DNA of 41,214 nt from Enterococcus lemanii (lineage in GTDB: Bacteria; Bacillota; Bacilli; Lactobacillales; Enterococcaceae). The stretch spans positions 1-41,214 of the forward strand of contig NZ_JAFBFD010000031.1 in assembly GCF_016909125.1 (NCBI RefSeq). Reading direction: 5' to 3'. Below, piece after piece: positions 24,169-34,311 of the stretch. The notes under the pieces were generated by a model. The model was given only the letters and a program-made list of their open reading frames with translations, was not told the origin of the DNA and did not search any database. How positions within the stretch are numbered: the stretch's first letter is position 1; each line of letters starts with the position of its first letter. Position numbers and translations under genes: made by a program.

Positions 24169-24990
24169 TCATTTTAAAACTTCTTTACGATATGCACTTG
24201 GCGTCAGGCCCATTGCTTTTTTAAACACACGCGAAAAATAATTATAATCAGAAAACCCAACGGCTGCGGCAATTTCTTTAATCGTCATCTCTTCTTTTAA
24301 GTAGCGCAGAGATTGGATAATTCGGTAATTGTTCAAATAATTAATTGGCGTCTGCTGGTACTCTTTTTCAAATTGACGAATCATTTTATATTTGGAAAGT
24401 TGGAAATAATCACTTACTTCATCTAGCGTTGGGCTTTTTTTGTAGTGATTTTCTAAGTAGTCTTTGATTTGCTCATTCATTGACGGTTTGGTTTCCAATG
24501 CCTCTTTGATCGTCAAAAAGAAATCATAAGCCAAACGCGAATTCGTATACACATCCGGGGGCGCTTGTGCCAATTGCTTCAACTTGGTAAACATTGCTTC
24601 GACTTTTTCTTTTGGACAATGACCGATTTGAAGTGGTGAGGGCAGCCATTGGAAAAACTCTTTGGAAAATTCGATGTAAATAAAACTCCACTCTTCTTCG
24701 CCACGATAATAAGTGAAGGCATTCGGTAGTTCCGCTAAAAAAAAGATGCCTTCTTTTAACTCATAGATTTTTTGATTGGTTGCCAAATAACCGGTACCAC
24801 TTAAAGTATACTGAAAAACAATATAGGAACCTTGTCTTTTTTCGGCGTCCCAGTAATATTCTTTGGGTGATTGATCAAAGCCGAAACCTTTAATCGTTGG
24901 TAGTTGCTCCGTACTTTCAAACGTAAAAACATGGGACAAAAGTGCGCGCAATTTTATCCTATTTCTATCAATAATTTCGTCTTGTTTCAT
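24169..24990 (-). CDS. AraC-family transcriptional regulator
   Basis: 273 aa. N-terminal cupin-like sensor (GSYIVFQYTLSGTGYLATNQ, IYELKEGIFFLAELP) and a C-terminal double helix-turn-helix: SPTLDEVSDYFQLSKYKMIR and EMTIKEIAAAVGFSDYNYFS followed by RVFKKAMGLTPSAYRKE. It is divergent from the alpha-galactosidase with only 58 bp between them, the usual layout for an activator of raffinose or melibiose use. The inducer is probably an alpha-galactoside. Confidence 0.9.
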   Translation of the reverse strand: MKQDEIIDRNRIKLRALLSHVFTFESTEQLPTIKGFGFDQSPKEYYWDAEKRQGSYIVFQYTLSGTGYLATNQKIYELKEGIFFLAELPNAFTYYRGEEEWSFIYIEFSKEFFQWLPSPLQIGHCPKEKVEAMFTKLKQLAQAPPDVYTNSRLAYDFFLTIKEALETKPSMNEQIKDYLENHYKKSPTLDEVSDYFQLSKYKMIRQFEKEYQQTPINYLNNYRIIQSLRYLKEEMTIKEIAAAVGFSDYNYFSRVFKKAMGLTPSAYRKEVLK

Positions 24991-25048
24991 CGCTTTTCCT
25001 CCCCTATGCTTAGTATAACGAATTTTTTAAAAAAAGGAGCGATTTTTT

Positions 25049-27226
25049 ATGCCAATCCAATTTGACCCGATTCAGCAATGTTTTCATTTACGTAACCAAA
25101 CGATGAGTTATATCATCGGAATTGAAAAAGAAGCGTACCTCACTCACCGTTATTGGGGAGAAAAACTGCCTACTTACCATGGTAGCAATGCTCTGCAAAT
25201 GGTTGACCGAGGGTTTGCGACGAATCCTTTTCCAGAAGAACGAACTTTTTCTTTAAATGCTTTGCCGCTAGAAACAAGTACGCAAGGCAATGGCGATCAC
25301 CGAGTGGCAAATTATCAAATTCGCAATAGTAAAAATCATACCGTGACAAATTTTTTATATGATTCTTACCAAATAAAAAAAGGCAAAGAAGCGATTCCTG
25401 GACTGCCAAGTTTACGTGCGACAACGGATGACGCTGAAACGCTTGAAATCGTCTTAAAAGATACCATTCAACAACTGGAAATGCGTTTAATTTACACGTT
25501 GTTTGAAAATTATCCGATGATTACACGCCGGGTGGTTTATACAAATAACGGGAGCCAAACCGTTGCATTAGAAAATGCTGGTTCGATGTTGCTTGACTTG
25601 TCTGATTGCGAATTTGACTTTTTAACGTTAGATGGCTCACATACCAACGAAGCCAATTTGAATCGACAAAAAATCCGACCAGGCATTCAAAAAATTGAAA
25701 GCACCCGTGGGACGAGTAGCCCGCAGCATCAACCTTTTTTAGCGCTAGTTGAGCCGACCACTTCTGAATTTCAAGGAAGTGTCTATGCGTTTCATTTTGT
25801 TTATAGCGGAAATTTCATTGCGCAAGTAGAGCTTGAACAATACGGTACGACACGTGTACAAATGGGGATTCATCCTGATCACTTTGAGTGGCAATTAGCA
25901 CCGAATACGCATTTTTACACACCTGAAGTCGTCTTAAATTATTCGAATGCCGGTTTTAATGGGCTATCACAAACTTTTCACCAAGTGTATCAACAACATT
26001 TAATTGCGCCTACTTGGCAAAAAGAAGCGCGCCCGATTTTATTAAATACATGGGAAGGCAATTATTTTGATTTATCTGAAGAAAAGCTCATTGCTCAAGC
26101 CAAAAAAGCCGCTTCTTTAGGCATTGAATTATTCGTCTTAGATGATGGTTGGTTTGGCAAACGCAATCACGATGATTCTTCTTTAGGAGACTGGTTTGTC
26201 AATCAAGAAAAATTACCACACGGGATTGAAGGCCTTGCCAAAGAAGTGCATCGTTTAGGAATGAAATTTGGTTTATGGTTTGAACCTGAAATGGTTTCAA
26301 AGCAAAGTGACCTTTTCAAAGCCCATCCTGATTGGGCCTTGCAAGTACCGAATTACCCTTTAACCGAAGGCCGACGCCAACTTGTCCTTGATTTAAGCCA
26401 ACCAGCTGTCCAAGATTACTTAATTGCGGTCCTCGGTGATCACTTAGCCACCGGGCAAATCGACTACATTAAATGGGATATGAATCGCCACTTAACCGAA
26501 GTCGGCAATTTATTTTTCAACACACCACAGCAAAAAGAAATTAGCCATCGTTATGTGCTAGGCTTGTACCGTATACTCGAAACATTAACTACACAATACC
26601 CACACTGTTTATTTGAAAACTGCTCGAGTGGGGGCGGACGTTTTGACCCTGGTATGATGTATTACATGCCCCAAACATGGACCAGCGATAACTCTGACGC
26701 GCTTTGTCGCAGCGTTATTCAGTATGGTTACAGTTACTTATATCCGCCAATTATGATGGGCGCCCACGTCTCAAGTGCGCCGAATCATCAAGTTGGTCGC
26801 TTAACCCCACTAGAGACGCGAGGATGGATGGCGATGAGCGGAAACTTTGGCTATGAACTTGATTTTGAGACGTTATCGCCTGAAGAATTAGCGGAAGTGC
26901 AACAACAAATTGCTTTTTATCAAAAACACCGCCAACTCTTCCAATTTGGGCAATTTTATCGTTTGCAAGCGCCCGATGCTTACTTTGCGAGTGCCTGGTT
27001 ATTTACCAACGAAGAAGAAGCCATTGCCATTTATTTTAACGGCCTTTCCCGACCAGCGATGCCAACGAAATATTTAAAAATGCGTTACCTGGATCCGGCA
27101 GCAACTTATCTTGACTTAGCAACAAATGAAGCTTTTAGCGGTGCCGAATTAAATCAAGCCGGTGTTTTAATCCCACGAGTGAAAAGAGATTTTCATACAC
27201 AAGTTTTTCATTGGAAAAAACAATAA
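25049..27226 (+). CDS. aga: Alpha-galactosidase, GH36
   Basis: 725-aa cytoplasmic enzyme hydrolysing terminal alpha-galactose from melibiose, raffinose and similar sugars. N-terminal beta-sandwich, then the TIM barrel with ARPILLNTWEGNYFD near 330, FVLDDGWFGKR, FGLWFEPEMVS, the nucleophile Asp in DYIKWDMNRH near 475, CSSGGGRFDPGMMYY, and the acid/base Asp in TWTSDNSDA near 545. Length is normal for this family. No signal peptide. AAAAAAAGGAGC precedes the ATG. No dedicated transporter adjoins it. Confidence 0.95.
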   Translation: MPIQFDPIQQCFHLRNQTMSYIIGIEKEAYLTHRYWGEKLPTYHGSNALQMVDRGFATNPFPEERTFSLNALPLETSTQGNGDHRVANYQIRNSKNHTVTNFLYDSYQIKKGKEAIPGLPSLRATTDDAETLEIVLKDTIQQLEMRLIYTLFENYPMITRRVVYTNNGSQTVALENAGSMLLDLSDCEFDFLTLDGSHTNEANLNRQKIRPGIQKIESTRGTSSPQHQPFLALVEPTTSEFQGSVYAFHFVYSGNFIAQVELEQYGTTRVQMGIHPDHFEWQLAPNTHFYTPEVVLNYSNAGFNGLSQTFHQVYQQHLIAPTWQKEARPILLNTWEGNYFDLSEEKLIAQAKKAASLGIELFVLDDGWFGKRNHDDSSLGDWFVNQEKLPHGIEGLAKEVHRLGMKFGLWFEPEMVSKQSDLFKAHPDWALQVPNYPLTEGRRQLVLDLSQPAVQDYLIAVLGDHLATGQIDYIKWDMNRHLTEVGNLFFNTPQQKEISHRYVLGLYRILETLTTQYPHCLFENCSSGGGRFDPGMMYYMPQTWTSDNSDALCRSVIQYGYSYLYPPIMMGAHVSSAPNHQVGRLTPLETRGWMAMSGNFGYELDFETLSPEELAEVQQQIAFYQKHRQLFQFGQFYRLQAPDAYFASAWLFTNEEEAIAIYFNGLSRPAMPTKYLKMRYLDPAATYLDLATNEAFSGAELNQAGVLIPRVKRDFHTQVFHWKKQ

Positions 27227-27240
27227 CCCACCCTTTTCAA

Positions 27241-27279
27241 AAAGAACGATCTGCCGGATAAAAAAGCGGGTCGTTCTTT
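27241..27279 (+). terminator. Terminator of the alpha-galactosidase gene
   Basis: AAAGAACGA and TCGTTCTTT arms with inner CCG/CGG pairing and a T run, shortly after the stop codon. Confidence 0.8.
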
Positions 27280-27764
27280 TTGCCATCTTATGCCCCGTTG
27301 CTTTTAACAAAGTCATTATTGCTACTTTTTTTGTTTAATCAGCTGCTTTTATTTTAGCGATTTTGAGTCAGCGATGGTTATTTGTTTTTGTAAAGAAAAT
27401 CACGATTTCTACATTTTGCAACAGCCTGCTGAAAACGCATTTCTTTGTTCAATTACTCTTTTTTAGTAATCGCTCTCAAATTTTTTCGATTGAATTTATC
27501 CTTTCAAAGAAATAAATAAAAAAACAAACATCATTTTAAATGAATAAAGCCTCTTATTGTTACGCGTTTTTTCAAAGGTATCTCTTTATCTTTAAAACGT
27601 TTCCAAAAGACAGTTGGTTTCACATTAAATAACAAGTCATTATTTAAAAAAAGGAGGCTCTTTTATTCGTAATAAATTGATGAATTCCTTCACATTCCTA
27701 TTCCATATTTTTTTTAATCAGGTATACTAAGGCGGTGAGGAGTAACAATAAAGGAGAGAATTCA
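27280..27764. other. Long leader upstream of the OFA transporter
   Basis: About 480 bp with no gene. A TATACT box at 27723-27728 (weak -35) is a possible transporter promoter. The stretch AAAACGTTTCCAAAAG near 27596-27611 loosely resembles a catabolite control site but lacks a clear palindrome. Confidence 0.35.
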
Positions 27765-29012
27765 ATGGAAAACGTTTCACAACAAAGCGTAAAAATTAAG
27801 AACAGATGGTTAATCGCCCTGACTGGGGTTATTTTTCACTTGTCAATTGGTTCCGCTTACGCTTGGAGTATTTACACAAACCCAATTCAAGCACTCGTGA
27901 ATTGGTCTGATAGCCAAATTTCATTCGCTTTTAGCTTAGCAATTTTTTGTTTAGGCTTTTCAGCAGCTTTTATGGGGCACTTGACGGACAAATATGGGCC
28001 GCGCATTACTGGAACTATTTCTTCCATTTTCTTTGGTTCAGGAATTGCTTTAACCGGACTGGCAATTAGCATGGAATCTTTACCAATGCTTTACTTGAGC
28101 TATGGTTTAATTGGGGGAATTGGACTTGGAACGGGTTATGTGACACCTGTTTCTACTATGATGGCTTGGTTCCCTGACCGCCGTGGACTCGCAACTGGGA
28201 TGGCGATTATGGGCTTTGGTTTTGCGACTTTAGTCATTACACCAATTGCAGAAGCATTAATGGCAACAGTCGGTTTATCAAAAACCTTTTATATCTTAGG
28301 AGCAGCCTTCTTTACAATCATGTTCTTATCCGCTCAATATTTAGAAAAACCGCCTGTAGGTTGGACACCTGATGGCTTTAAAGAAAAACAGCCAACAAAC
28401 GAAGAATTTGCGGTGGATGAACCTGAGTTTTCAGCAAATGAAGCCGTTAAGACCAAACGTTTTTGGATGCTTTGGATTATGTTATTTATTAACATCACTT
28501 GTGGAATCGCTTTAATTTCTGCTGCTTCCCCACTGGCGCAAAAATCAACAGGGATATCCGCAGCAGCAGCGGCAACAATGGTCGCAATCATGGGTCTTTT
28601 CAATGGTGGCGGACGCTTTGTTTGGGCAACGATTTCAGATTATATTGGACGTCCAAATGTCTTTACGACGTTTTTTACAGTGAATGTCGCAGCGTTTATT
28701 GGTCTATACTTTACCAGTTCTCCGCTTTTATTTAATGTCTTGCTGTTTTTAATTATCACTTGTTATGGTGGTGGTTTCTCAGCCGTTCCTGCTTATATTA
28801 GTGATATTTTTGGTAGCAAAGCAGTGGCAGCCATTCATGGTTACGTTTTAACTGCCTGGGCACTTGCTGGGATGGTCGGTCCGGTATTACTTTCAACCAT
28901 TACGGACGCTTCTGGTTCTTATGCCACCGCAATGCTTGTTTTCTCTGGGTTATCTGCGGTAGCGTTCGTGTTATCATTGGCAATTCGCCGAGAGATTGGG
29001 AAGAATGGGTAA
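27765..29012 (+). CDS. OFA-family MFS transporter
   Basis: 415-aa, 12-segment permease of the oxalate/formate antiporter family. Seen: NRWLIALTGVIFHLSIGSAY, WSIYTNPI, GHLTDKYGPRITG (MFS loop 2-3 motif), GGIGLGTGYVTPVSTMMAWF, PDRRGLATGMAIMGFGFA in the first half and GRFVWATISDYIGRPNVF in the second. Substrates in the family are small organic anions, but the exact one cannot be read here. I chose the ATG at 27765 because AAGGAGAG precedes it; the GTG at 27735 has no such site. Single gene. Confidence 0.9.
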   Translation: MENVSQQSVKIKNRWLIALTGVIFHLSIGSAYAWSIYTNPIQALVNWSDSQISFAFSLAIFCLGFSAAFMGHLTDKYGPRITGTISSIFFGSGIALTGLAISMESLPMLYLSYGLIGGIGLGTGYVTPVSTMMAWFPDRRGLATGMAIMGFGFATLVITPIAEALMATVGLSKTFYILGAAFFTIMFLSAQYLEKPPVGWTPDGFKEKQPTNEEFAVDEPEFSANEAVKTKRFWMLWIMLFINITCGIALISAASPLAQKSTGISAAAAATMVAIMGLFNGGGRFVWATISDYIGRPNVFTTFFTVNVAAFIGLYFTSSPLLFNVLLFLIITCYGGGFSAVPAYISDIFGSKAVAAIHGYVLTAWALAGMVGPVLLSTITDASGSYATAMLVFSGLSAVAFVLSLAIRREIGKNG

Positions 29013-29024
29013 AAAAAATAAAGA

Positions 29025-29053
29025 AAAAACCTCGATAAAAATTCGAGGTTTTT
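29025..29053. terminator. Bidirectional terminator between convergent genes
   Basis: AAAAACCTCGA and TCGAGGTTTTT arms, loop of seven bases. It serves both the transporter (plus) and the helicase gene (minus), whose stop codon follows at 29056. Confidence 0.85.
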
Positions 29054-29055
29054 CT

Positions 29056-32000
29056 TTATCTTTCTTCTGCTTTTCCGAAATAATGATCGACGAGTTTTGA
29101 TAACGTACCAGTTTTTGCATACGGAACGGTATCTTCTTGAACAAAATTCGTTCGACGTACACTTGAATCAACTTTACCAAAAATAAAGTTCATCGCAATT
29201 TTGTAAATGATTTCAGTTGGGGCAAAACCATAAACTTGATTTTCTAAAATATGCTTAATTCGTTGATTCTTGTCCGGAAATTCTTGTTGAATTACTGGAC
29301 TATTATAAAGTTTTTTAACAATTTCAGTAATGTATAAGCCCGATTTCATATAGAGGTCCGCAAATGTTTTACTAGAATCATCATAGATACCTGGATTTTC
29401 ACGTTCTAAATCATCGACCATTTTTTTGACTACCCATTTTGGCGTATAAATTTGGTTGGTTTTTTGAGGTGGAATATAGTCAAATATATCTTCGGTTTGT
29501 TCTTCAAAATAATCTGCTAACGCTTCTTTTTTTCGAAGAAACTCTTGAACGGATTCATTAAAAACCACTTCATCAAAAAGTTGCCCTTTAAAGTGGCGCG
29601 TCTCCCCATTTTCTTCATAATCCCCACCATCGCGTAAAAATAAAAACTGCTCAACAGTGATTTTTGTCACTTCTAAAAAAACATCCGCTGGCGTGTATTC
29701 CTCAAAATTTGCTAAGGTTAAACTTCCATCACCATAAGCCATAATAAAACTTGGAATAGCACGCGCAAAATAACGTAGGCGACCACGGATTTCTTCTTCG
29801 ACTTGATTTTTATTACGGGTTATTTTTTTACGTTCTTGTTCTTCAATGATGTCTTTTTGAGCGATTGCAATCATCTCATCTACTTGTTTATGAATTTCTT
29901 TGGTATACGTTTGAGTCGCCTGTGCAACTTGCTCATGAAAATCTGCTTCAACCGTTTGACGCATTTCTTCAGTTGTTGCTTTCGCCAGATTTTCTTGCTG
30001 TTTATTTTCTAAATGGGCTTTTGCAATTAGAAACTCTGCATTGGCTTTTGCAACGGTGGTTTGGATTTTCGCTTCCGTTTGTTTCTCAACTCGATTTAAA
30101 GCCGTTGTCGTCATCTCATAATCATTTTTCAATCTTTGGAGTTGCGGTTGCATCCCTTCCACGACTGTTTGACCAATATTTTTAGCCAGTCTATTTAGTG
30201 CCGGCTGACTAGTTACTCCCTCTTCGTCAAAGGTTTCTTCAAGTATTGAATCAATCACTGAGGATTCAAATTGTTTCTCCCCAAAAACAGCTGCTGAACG
30301 ATTGATAATAATTTCATTTTCAACCATTACCTGCCCTGCTTCATCTACCTCAATCCCTTGGGTATCAATTGAAGCTTTGTCTTTAGCTTTCGTTATTTTT
30401 CCTTGAGCGACATAATCGAGATTGTCTAAAATATCTAATGCCGCTTGTGGTGCACGAAAAATACCAGCAATATTGGCAAATAAAAAATTGCTCATGAACC
30501 CTCGTTTTACCACTTCACTGGCTTTAATCGTCCGAGGAATACTTAGGACTTGTGCCGCATCGAGAGCTACCATCTGCCCAGCGGAATCTTCCCCGATGAC
30601 TGGGAAAAAATTCAATAATTCTTTGATATTTGCTTCACGGTCACTCGTTGTCCCTCCACCGGCTGCGGTTTTCGTGGATAAATTATTCGCGAATTCATCA
30701 AAAATAATTAACGTTCGTTCTGGTGCAAAATCAAAAACATAGGCATTTTGCTTTTGATAACGAACTTCTTCGCTAGCAACTTGCTCCGTCCAAACATAAG
30801 GATTTTGAGCCCGAAAAGCCGCTTGCATGTAAAGTGCTGGCGATTGAACGTTACTTAACATCATCACAGCCGTCCATTCAGGAATCGTAACGCCCGTCGT
30901 CAACTGACCAACTGAAAGGGTAATGGTTTTCTCATGCTCTTTAATCGCTGCTCGTACCCTTTTGAGCGAACTCTCATTGGCTGCAACATCATCAATTTCT
31001 GATTTGCCGTCACCTGCTGCTAAAATAATCTCATAATTTTCAAAGACCGGGTGATTTTTTAAAAGTCGTTGTAGCGCCTTGGCACTCGCAACTCGATTTA
31101 ATAACCAGAAGGTATGTTTTAATTCATTTCGTAATGCTGGTGTTGAAAAAGGATATTTTTCATTTCTTGTGAGCGTATCTAACCATTTGCGGACTTCTTT
31201 TTCATGGATAAATTCTCCCGCCTCATTGGTCGCAAAAAATTCATTTAAGTCAAAAGCAAATTCTAAATAATTATCTTCTGTTAATAATAGTCCATGATTG
31301 ATTTCATCAGCAATCATCGAAGACATCTGATAGGTAAAGAGGTTTAGTTTCGGGAGACTCTCATATGGATTATTTTCTTCCCCACACCACTCTTCTTTCA
31401 CCAGTTGCTCATCGGCATAAGACCAGTTAAAAATTTGCGCTTCATTAAACTGCCCTTTCGCAAGCGCCTTAAATGGTGTACCAGAAAGATGGAGCGTAAA
31501 TTGACGTTTCACTTGCTCAAAAGCGACGTCCGTTTTCAACGTATCGACTCCTTCGTGCGCTTCATCGATAATCAAAATATCCCAAGAGGTTTTGGCTACC
31601 CAATCTAACTTCTCGTAGCCACCGCCAAAGTACTTCGAGCCTTTTAAATCTTGTAAACTGACAAAAGCAATTTGCCTGATTTCGTCATTCGTTCCAATCA
31701 AGTCTAGGTATTGCGCTCTGGTCAATGGTGAACGATCTTTTAAAGAATCCGATTCGCTAATAAATTTAAAATCTGTTTGCCAAGCAATAAACTGGGCGAA
31801 ATCGTCATACCAAGAATTGGCAATCGCTGGCCGATTCGTGACTACTAACACATTAAACGCATCCATTTTCCGCACTAAATCATACGCTGTTAATGTTTTT
31901 CCAAAACGGGGTTTCGCATTCCATAAGAATTCGCCACTTGGATTCCCCTCTAAATAGGCGAGTGTTTTTTCAACTGCTTTGGCTTGTTCTTCACGTAATT

Positions 32001-32376
32001 GATAAGAATTTTTTTGCTCTTTTTGAATTTTCCTATAATCTTTAAAGACATATTCCCGATACAATGCTTGTGCACGATCTGGGTCGCCATTAAAGAAAAA
32101 CCACTCCGTACCTTTATTACGACGCACCCCATTCTTAGTTAAAAATTGATGGAAATCTCGGTCAGAAAAATAGCCGCCACCGTTATAACGCGCTTCATAG
32201 GCCCATAGCTTTTTCGCTTCAATCCCAGCGGTATGCGTCTGCTCGTGAATCCGTGTATCTGCGTCACGGTCGGTGTAACCAATTTTAATCCAACCTTCTT
32301 TTGCGGTATTGGTTGGTGTAACATAAGCATAAATCGTGGGTTTAATCACGCGTTTTGGATTAATGGTAATCGCCAT
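29056..32376 (-). CDS. GIY-YIG-like / DEAH helicase / methyltransferase-like restriction protein
   Basis: 1106-aa protein, probable restriction subunit. N-terminus (1-110): T5orf172/GIY-YIG-like nuclease pattern with YAYVTPTNTAKEGWIKIGYT and WFFFNGD. Superfamily 2 helicase: Walker A NAKPRFGKT at 153-161, IIDEAHEG near 272, LHLSGTPFKAL near 295, motif VI region MLSNVQSPALYMQAAFRAQN near 520. A charged, likely coiled-coil stretch follows (about 720-850). The tail has YTPKWVVKKMVDDLE near 979 and FADLYMKSGLYITEI near 1005, like motif I of N6 methyltransferases but with the usual D-P-A changed and no NPPY after it. It starts three bases after the methyltransferase gene, so the two are co-translated. 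Confidence 0.85.
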   Translation of the reverse strand: MAITINPKRVIKPTIYAYVTPTNTAKEGWIKIGYTDRDADTRIHEQTHTAGIEAKKLWAYEARYNGGGYFSDRDFHQFLTKNGVRRNKGTEWFFFNGDPDRAQALYREYVFKDYRKIQKEQKNSYQLREEQAKAVEKTLAYLEGNPSGEFLWNAKPRFGKTLTAYDLVRKMDAFNVLVVTNRPAIANSWYDDFAQFIAWQTDFKFISESDSLKDRSPLTRAQYLDLIGTNDEIRQIAFVSLQDLKGSKYFGGGYEKLDWVAKTSWDILIIDEAHEGVDTLKTDVAFEQVKRQFTLHLSGTPFKALAKGQFNEAQIFNWSYADEQLVKEEWCGEENNPYESLPKLNLFTYQMSSMIADEINHGLLLTEDNYLEFAFDLNEFFATNEAGEFIHEKEVRKWLDTLTRNEKYPFSTPALRNELKHTFWLLNRVASAKALQRLLKNHPVFENYEIILAAGDGKSEIDDVAANESSLKRVRAAIKEHEKTITLSVGQLTTGVTIPEWTAVMMLSNVQSPALYMQAAFRAQNPYVWTEQVASEEVRYQKQNAYVFDFAPERTLIIFDEFANNLSTKTAAGGGTTSDREANIKELLNFFPVIGEDSAGQMVALDAAQVLSIPRTIKASEVVKRGFMSNFLFANIAGIFRAPQAALDILDNLDYVAQGKITKAKDKASIDTQGIEVDEAGQVMVENEIIINRSAAVFGEKQFESSVIDSILEETFDEEGVTSQPALNRLAKNIGQTVVEGMQPQLQRLKNDYEMTTTALNRVEKQTEAKIQTTVAKANAEFLIAKAHLENKQQENLAKATTEEMRQTVEADFHEQVAQATQTYTKEIHKQVDEMIAIAQKDIIEEQERKKITRNKNQVEEEIRGRLRYFARAIPSFIMAYGDGSLTLANFEEYTPADVFLEVTKITVEQFLFLRDGGDYEENGETRHFKGQLFDEVVFNESVQEFLRKKEALADYFEEQTEDIFDYIPPQKTNQIYTPKWVVKKMVDDLERENPGIYDDSSKTFADLYMKSGLYITEIVKKLYNSPVIQQEFPDKNQRIKHILENQVYGFAPTEIIYKIAMNFIFGKVDSSVRRTNFVQEDTVPYAKTGTLSKLVDHYFGKAEER

Positions 32377-32379
32377 ATT

Positions 32380-34311
32380 TTATTCCATCTCCTTCACTTT
32401 GGATTCGATGAACGTAATTTCTGCTTCATCTAACCCATATTTCGCATAGAGTTGTTGGTCAATTTCAGCAATCGATTGTGACCAATCAATGTCAGAATTC
32501 GTAGTGAAATCTTGGAGAGGGACTTTCGCCCAAGTTGCTTTAGTGTTATCCTGTGTAATTTTCAAAATTCCTAACATCGCTCTAGCAAACTTTGATTTCA
32601 GATATTTTAAAGCCGCACTCGCTTCTAATTCGGTATCGAATGTTCCAATTCCGATAAACGTTTCAGTATAACCGATTAAGGGGGTACCGATTAAGGGGGT
32701 ACCGATTAAGGGGGTAGAAAGGACTTCTCCTATCGCCCCTGATCCGTTTGCTTTCGGGAGGATAATTTTAAATTTATAAAAATTATCAGGCTCATTCATG
32801 AAGTCCTTTCTAAACCATTTATACACACGTTCATTATTGTATCGACCATAAATTTGAATATATTCGTGTTCATCGTTTGGAATTTCATCATGAAACAAAT
32901 CAGGCAATTTCCGAAAAGCATTAGAAGCTAATCGTCTATCAGATACTTTTTTCATGTCTTCTGGATATTCTATATAAATACTATCTGAATATCTATACGC
33001 TCCTCGGTTAGTTACAATATCGGAAAATGATTGGAAATTATTCACAGACATGACTTTACGAAGAATAGAATGTAGCTCTAAAAATGGTGTAAACACTTCA
33101 ATTGCTCCAAAATTTTTTTCTTCATCATGGTATGTAACAGCAAGACCGCCTTTTATATCCGTACCTGGAAAAATCTTCGAACTGTCTTGTTCAAAATAAG
33201 TAATTTTTAAATGTTCATCATTCAACATTTTTTCATTCCAATTTTTAGGAGTAGCTCCAGCATTTGACAAATACCGCGCAGGAGTAATTAACAAAACCTT
33301 TCCTCCAATTTTGTATGATTCATCTATAAACTTATGATAAACAGGCATATCTTTTGAACTATCACCTTTTGCTTCCTCCTGATAAGGTGGATTCCCAATC
33401 ACAACATCAAACTTCATTCCAGTTCCTCCTAACATTTGAAATTCCCAAACTTTTTTTGTCTGCCAATTCTTTATCTTTACAGGTGTACCTGGTGTAGCGA
33501 GTGTCAACTGTTCTTCTGGGGAGCTTTCGCCAAATAAATCTAATTGCTCAACCACATTTAATTCAAAATCGACTTCGGTATATGGAACCGTTTTTTGTAA
33601 GCCATCCATTTGAAAAACATTATGGCTAATAATCGTTGCGATGTTTTTTTGTAATTTTAATTCCGGCCGTTTCCCAAATTTTTCTTGGTAGTAATCAATA
33701 AAGGTATAAAGCAAATTCTCACGAGCGATGAGTAGCGAATCCCCTTGAAATTCGTACCCATAACTCGCTTGATACGCTTTATCGACCATTTTCAGCCAAG
33801 TTTTCTCATCAACAATTTCAGCATTAATTCTTTGTAATTTTCGATCGACAAAACCAACTCGTTCCTTTATTGGTACCCCCTCACCCGTCACTGCATCATA
33901 ACGATTAACCATATACGGCGCTTCGCCACAAGTAAGTTCTAACCAAGTTTTGGCGATATATTCTTCTAACGGCAATTCTTGAAACTCTTGCTCAATTACT
34001 TGATTTTGTAACGCCACAATCCAAGTTGGCGTAAAGACTTCTGCCCGTCCTTTGGTGCGCTCTTTTTGTTGATAAGTTCGTTTGCCAGTGCGCGGTTTAA
34101 CAAAGCTCGCATTTTTATCCATGATGGATTGGAGCTTAATGGGATCCTTTACGCCATAGCCTTTGCCATAGCGTTCATAAGTGCTTGTGGCCCAGATGAT
34201 ATTTTTATTCGTTGTACGGTCACGTAGTAAAATTTTTAGTAGTTCAGGGGTATTTCGCAACAGCTTGTCTTCCGTATCATTTACTTGTTCTTCAAAGACA
34301 GACTCATTCAT
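32380..34311 (-). CDS. N6-adenine DNA methyltransferase, Eco57I-like
   Basis: 643-aa modification subunit. EVFTPTWIVALQNQ near 90, a motif I variant WLELTCGEAPYM near 128, and the catalytic NPPY in KFDVVIGNPPYQEE near 307, followed by KVLLITPARYLS. The C-terminal half is the likely target-recognition region. It contains TPLIG three times in a row (about residues 535-549), from exact 15-bp DNA repeats. AAGGAG precedes the ATG by eight bases. First gene of a two-gene operon with the helicase/nuclease protein. The methylated sequence is unknown. Confidence 0.9.
   Translation of the reverse strand: MNESVFEEQVNDTEDKLLRNTPELLKILLRDRTTNKNIIWATSTYERYGKGYGVKDPIKLQSIMDKNASFVKPRTGKRTYQQKERTKGRAEVFTPTWIVALQNQVIEQEFQELPLEEYIAKTWLELTCGEAPYMVNRYDAVTGEGVPIKERVGFVDRKLQRINAEIVDEKTWLKMVDKAYQASYGYEFQGDSLLIARENLLYTFIDYYQEKFGKRPELKLQKNIATIISHNVFQMDGLQKTVPYTEVDFELNVVEQLDLFGESSPEEQLTLATPGTPVKIKNWQTKKVWEFQMLGGTGMKFDVVIGNPPYQEEAKGDSSKDMPVYHKFIDESYKIGGKVLLITPARYLSNAGATPKNWNEKMLNDEHLKITYFEQDSSKIFPGTDIKGGLAVTYHDEEKNFGAIEVFTPFLELHSILRKVMSVNNFQSFSDIVTNRGAYRYSDSIYIEYPEDMKKVSDRRLASNAFRKLPDLFHDEIPNDEHEYIQIYGRYNNERVYKWFRKDFMNEPDNFYKFKIILPKANGSGAIGEVLSTPLIGTPLIGTPLIGYTETFIGIGTFDTELEASAALKYLKSKFARAMLGILKITQDNTKATWAKVPLQDFTTNSDIDWSQSIAEIDQQLYAKYGLDEAEITFIESKVKEME
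32671..32715 (-). repeat. Three exact 15-bp tandem repeats inside the methyltransferase gene
   Basis: ACCGATTAAGGGGGT occurs at 32671-32685, 32686-32700 and 32701-32715. Each unit is five codons, so copy-number change keeps the frame and lengthens or shortens the TPLIG run in the target-recognition half. Confidence 0.95.
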
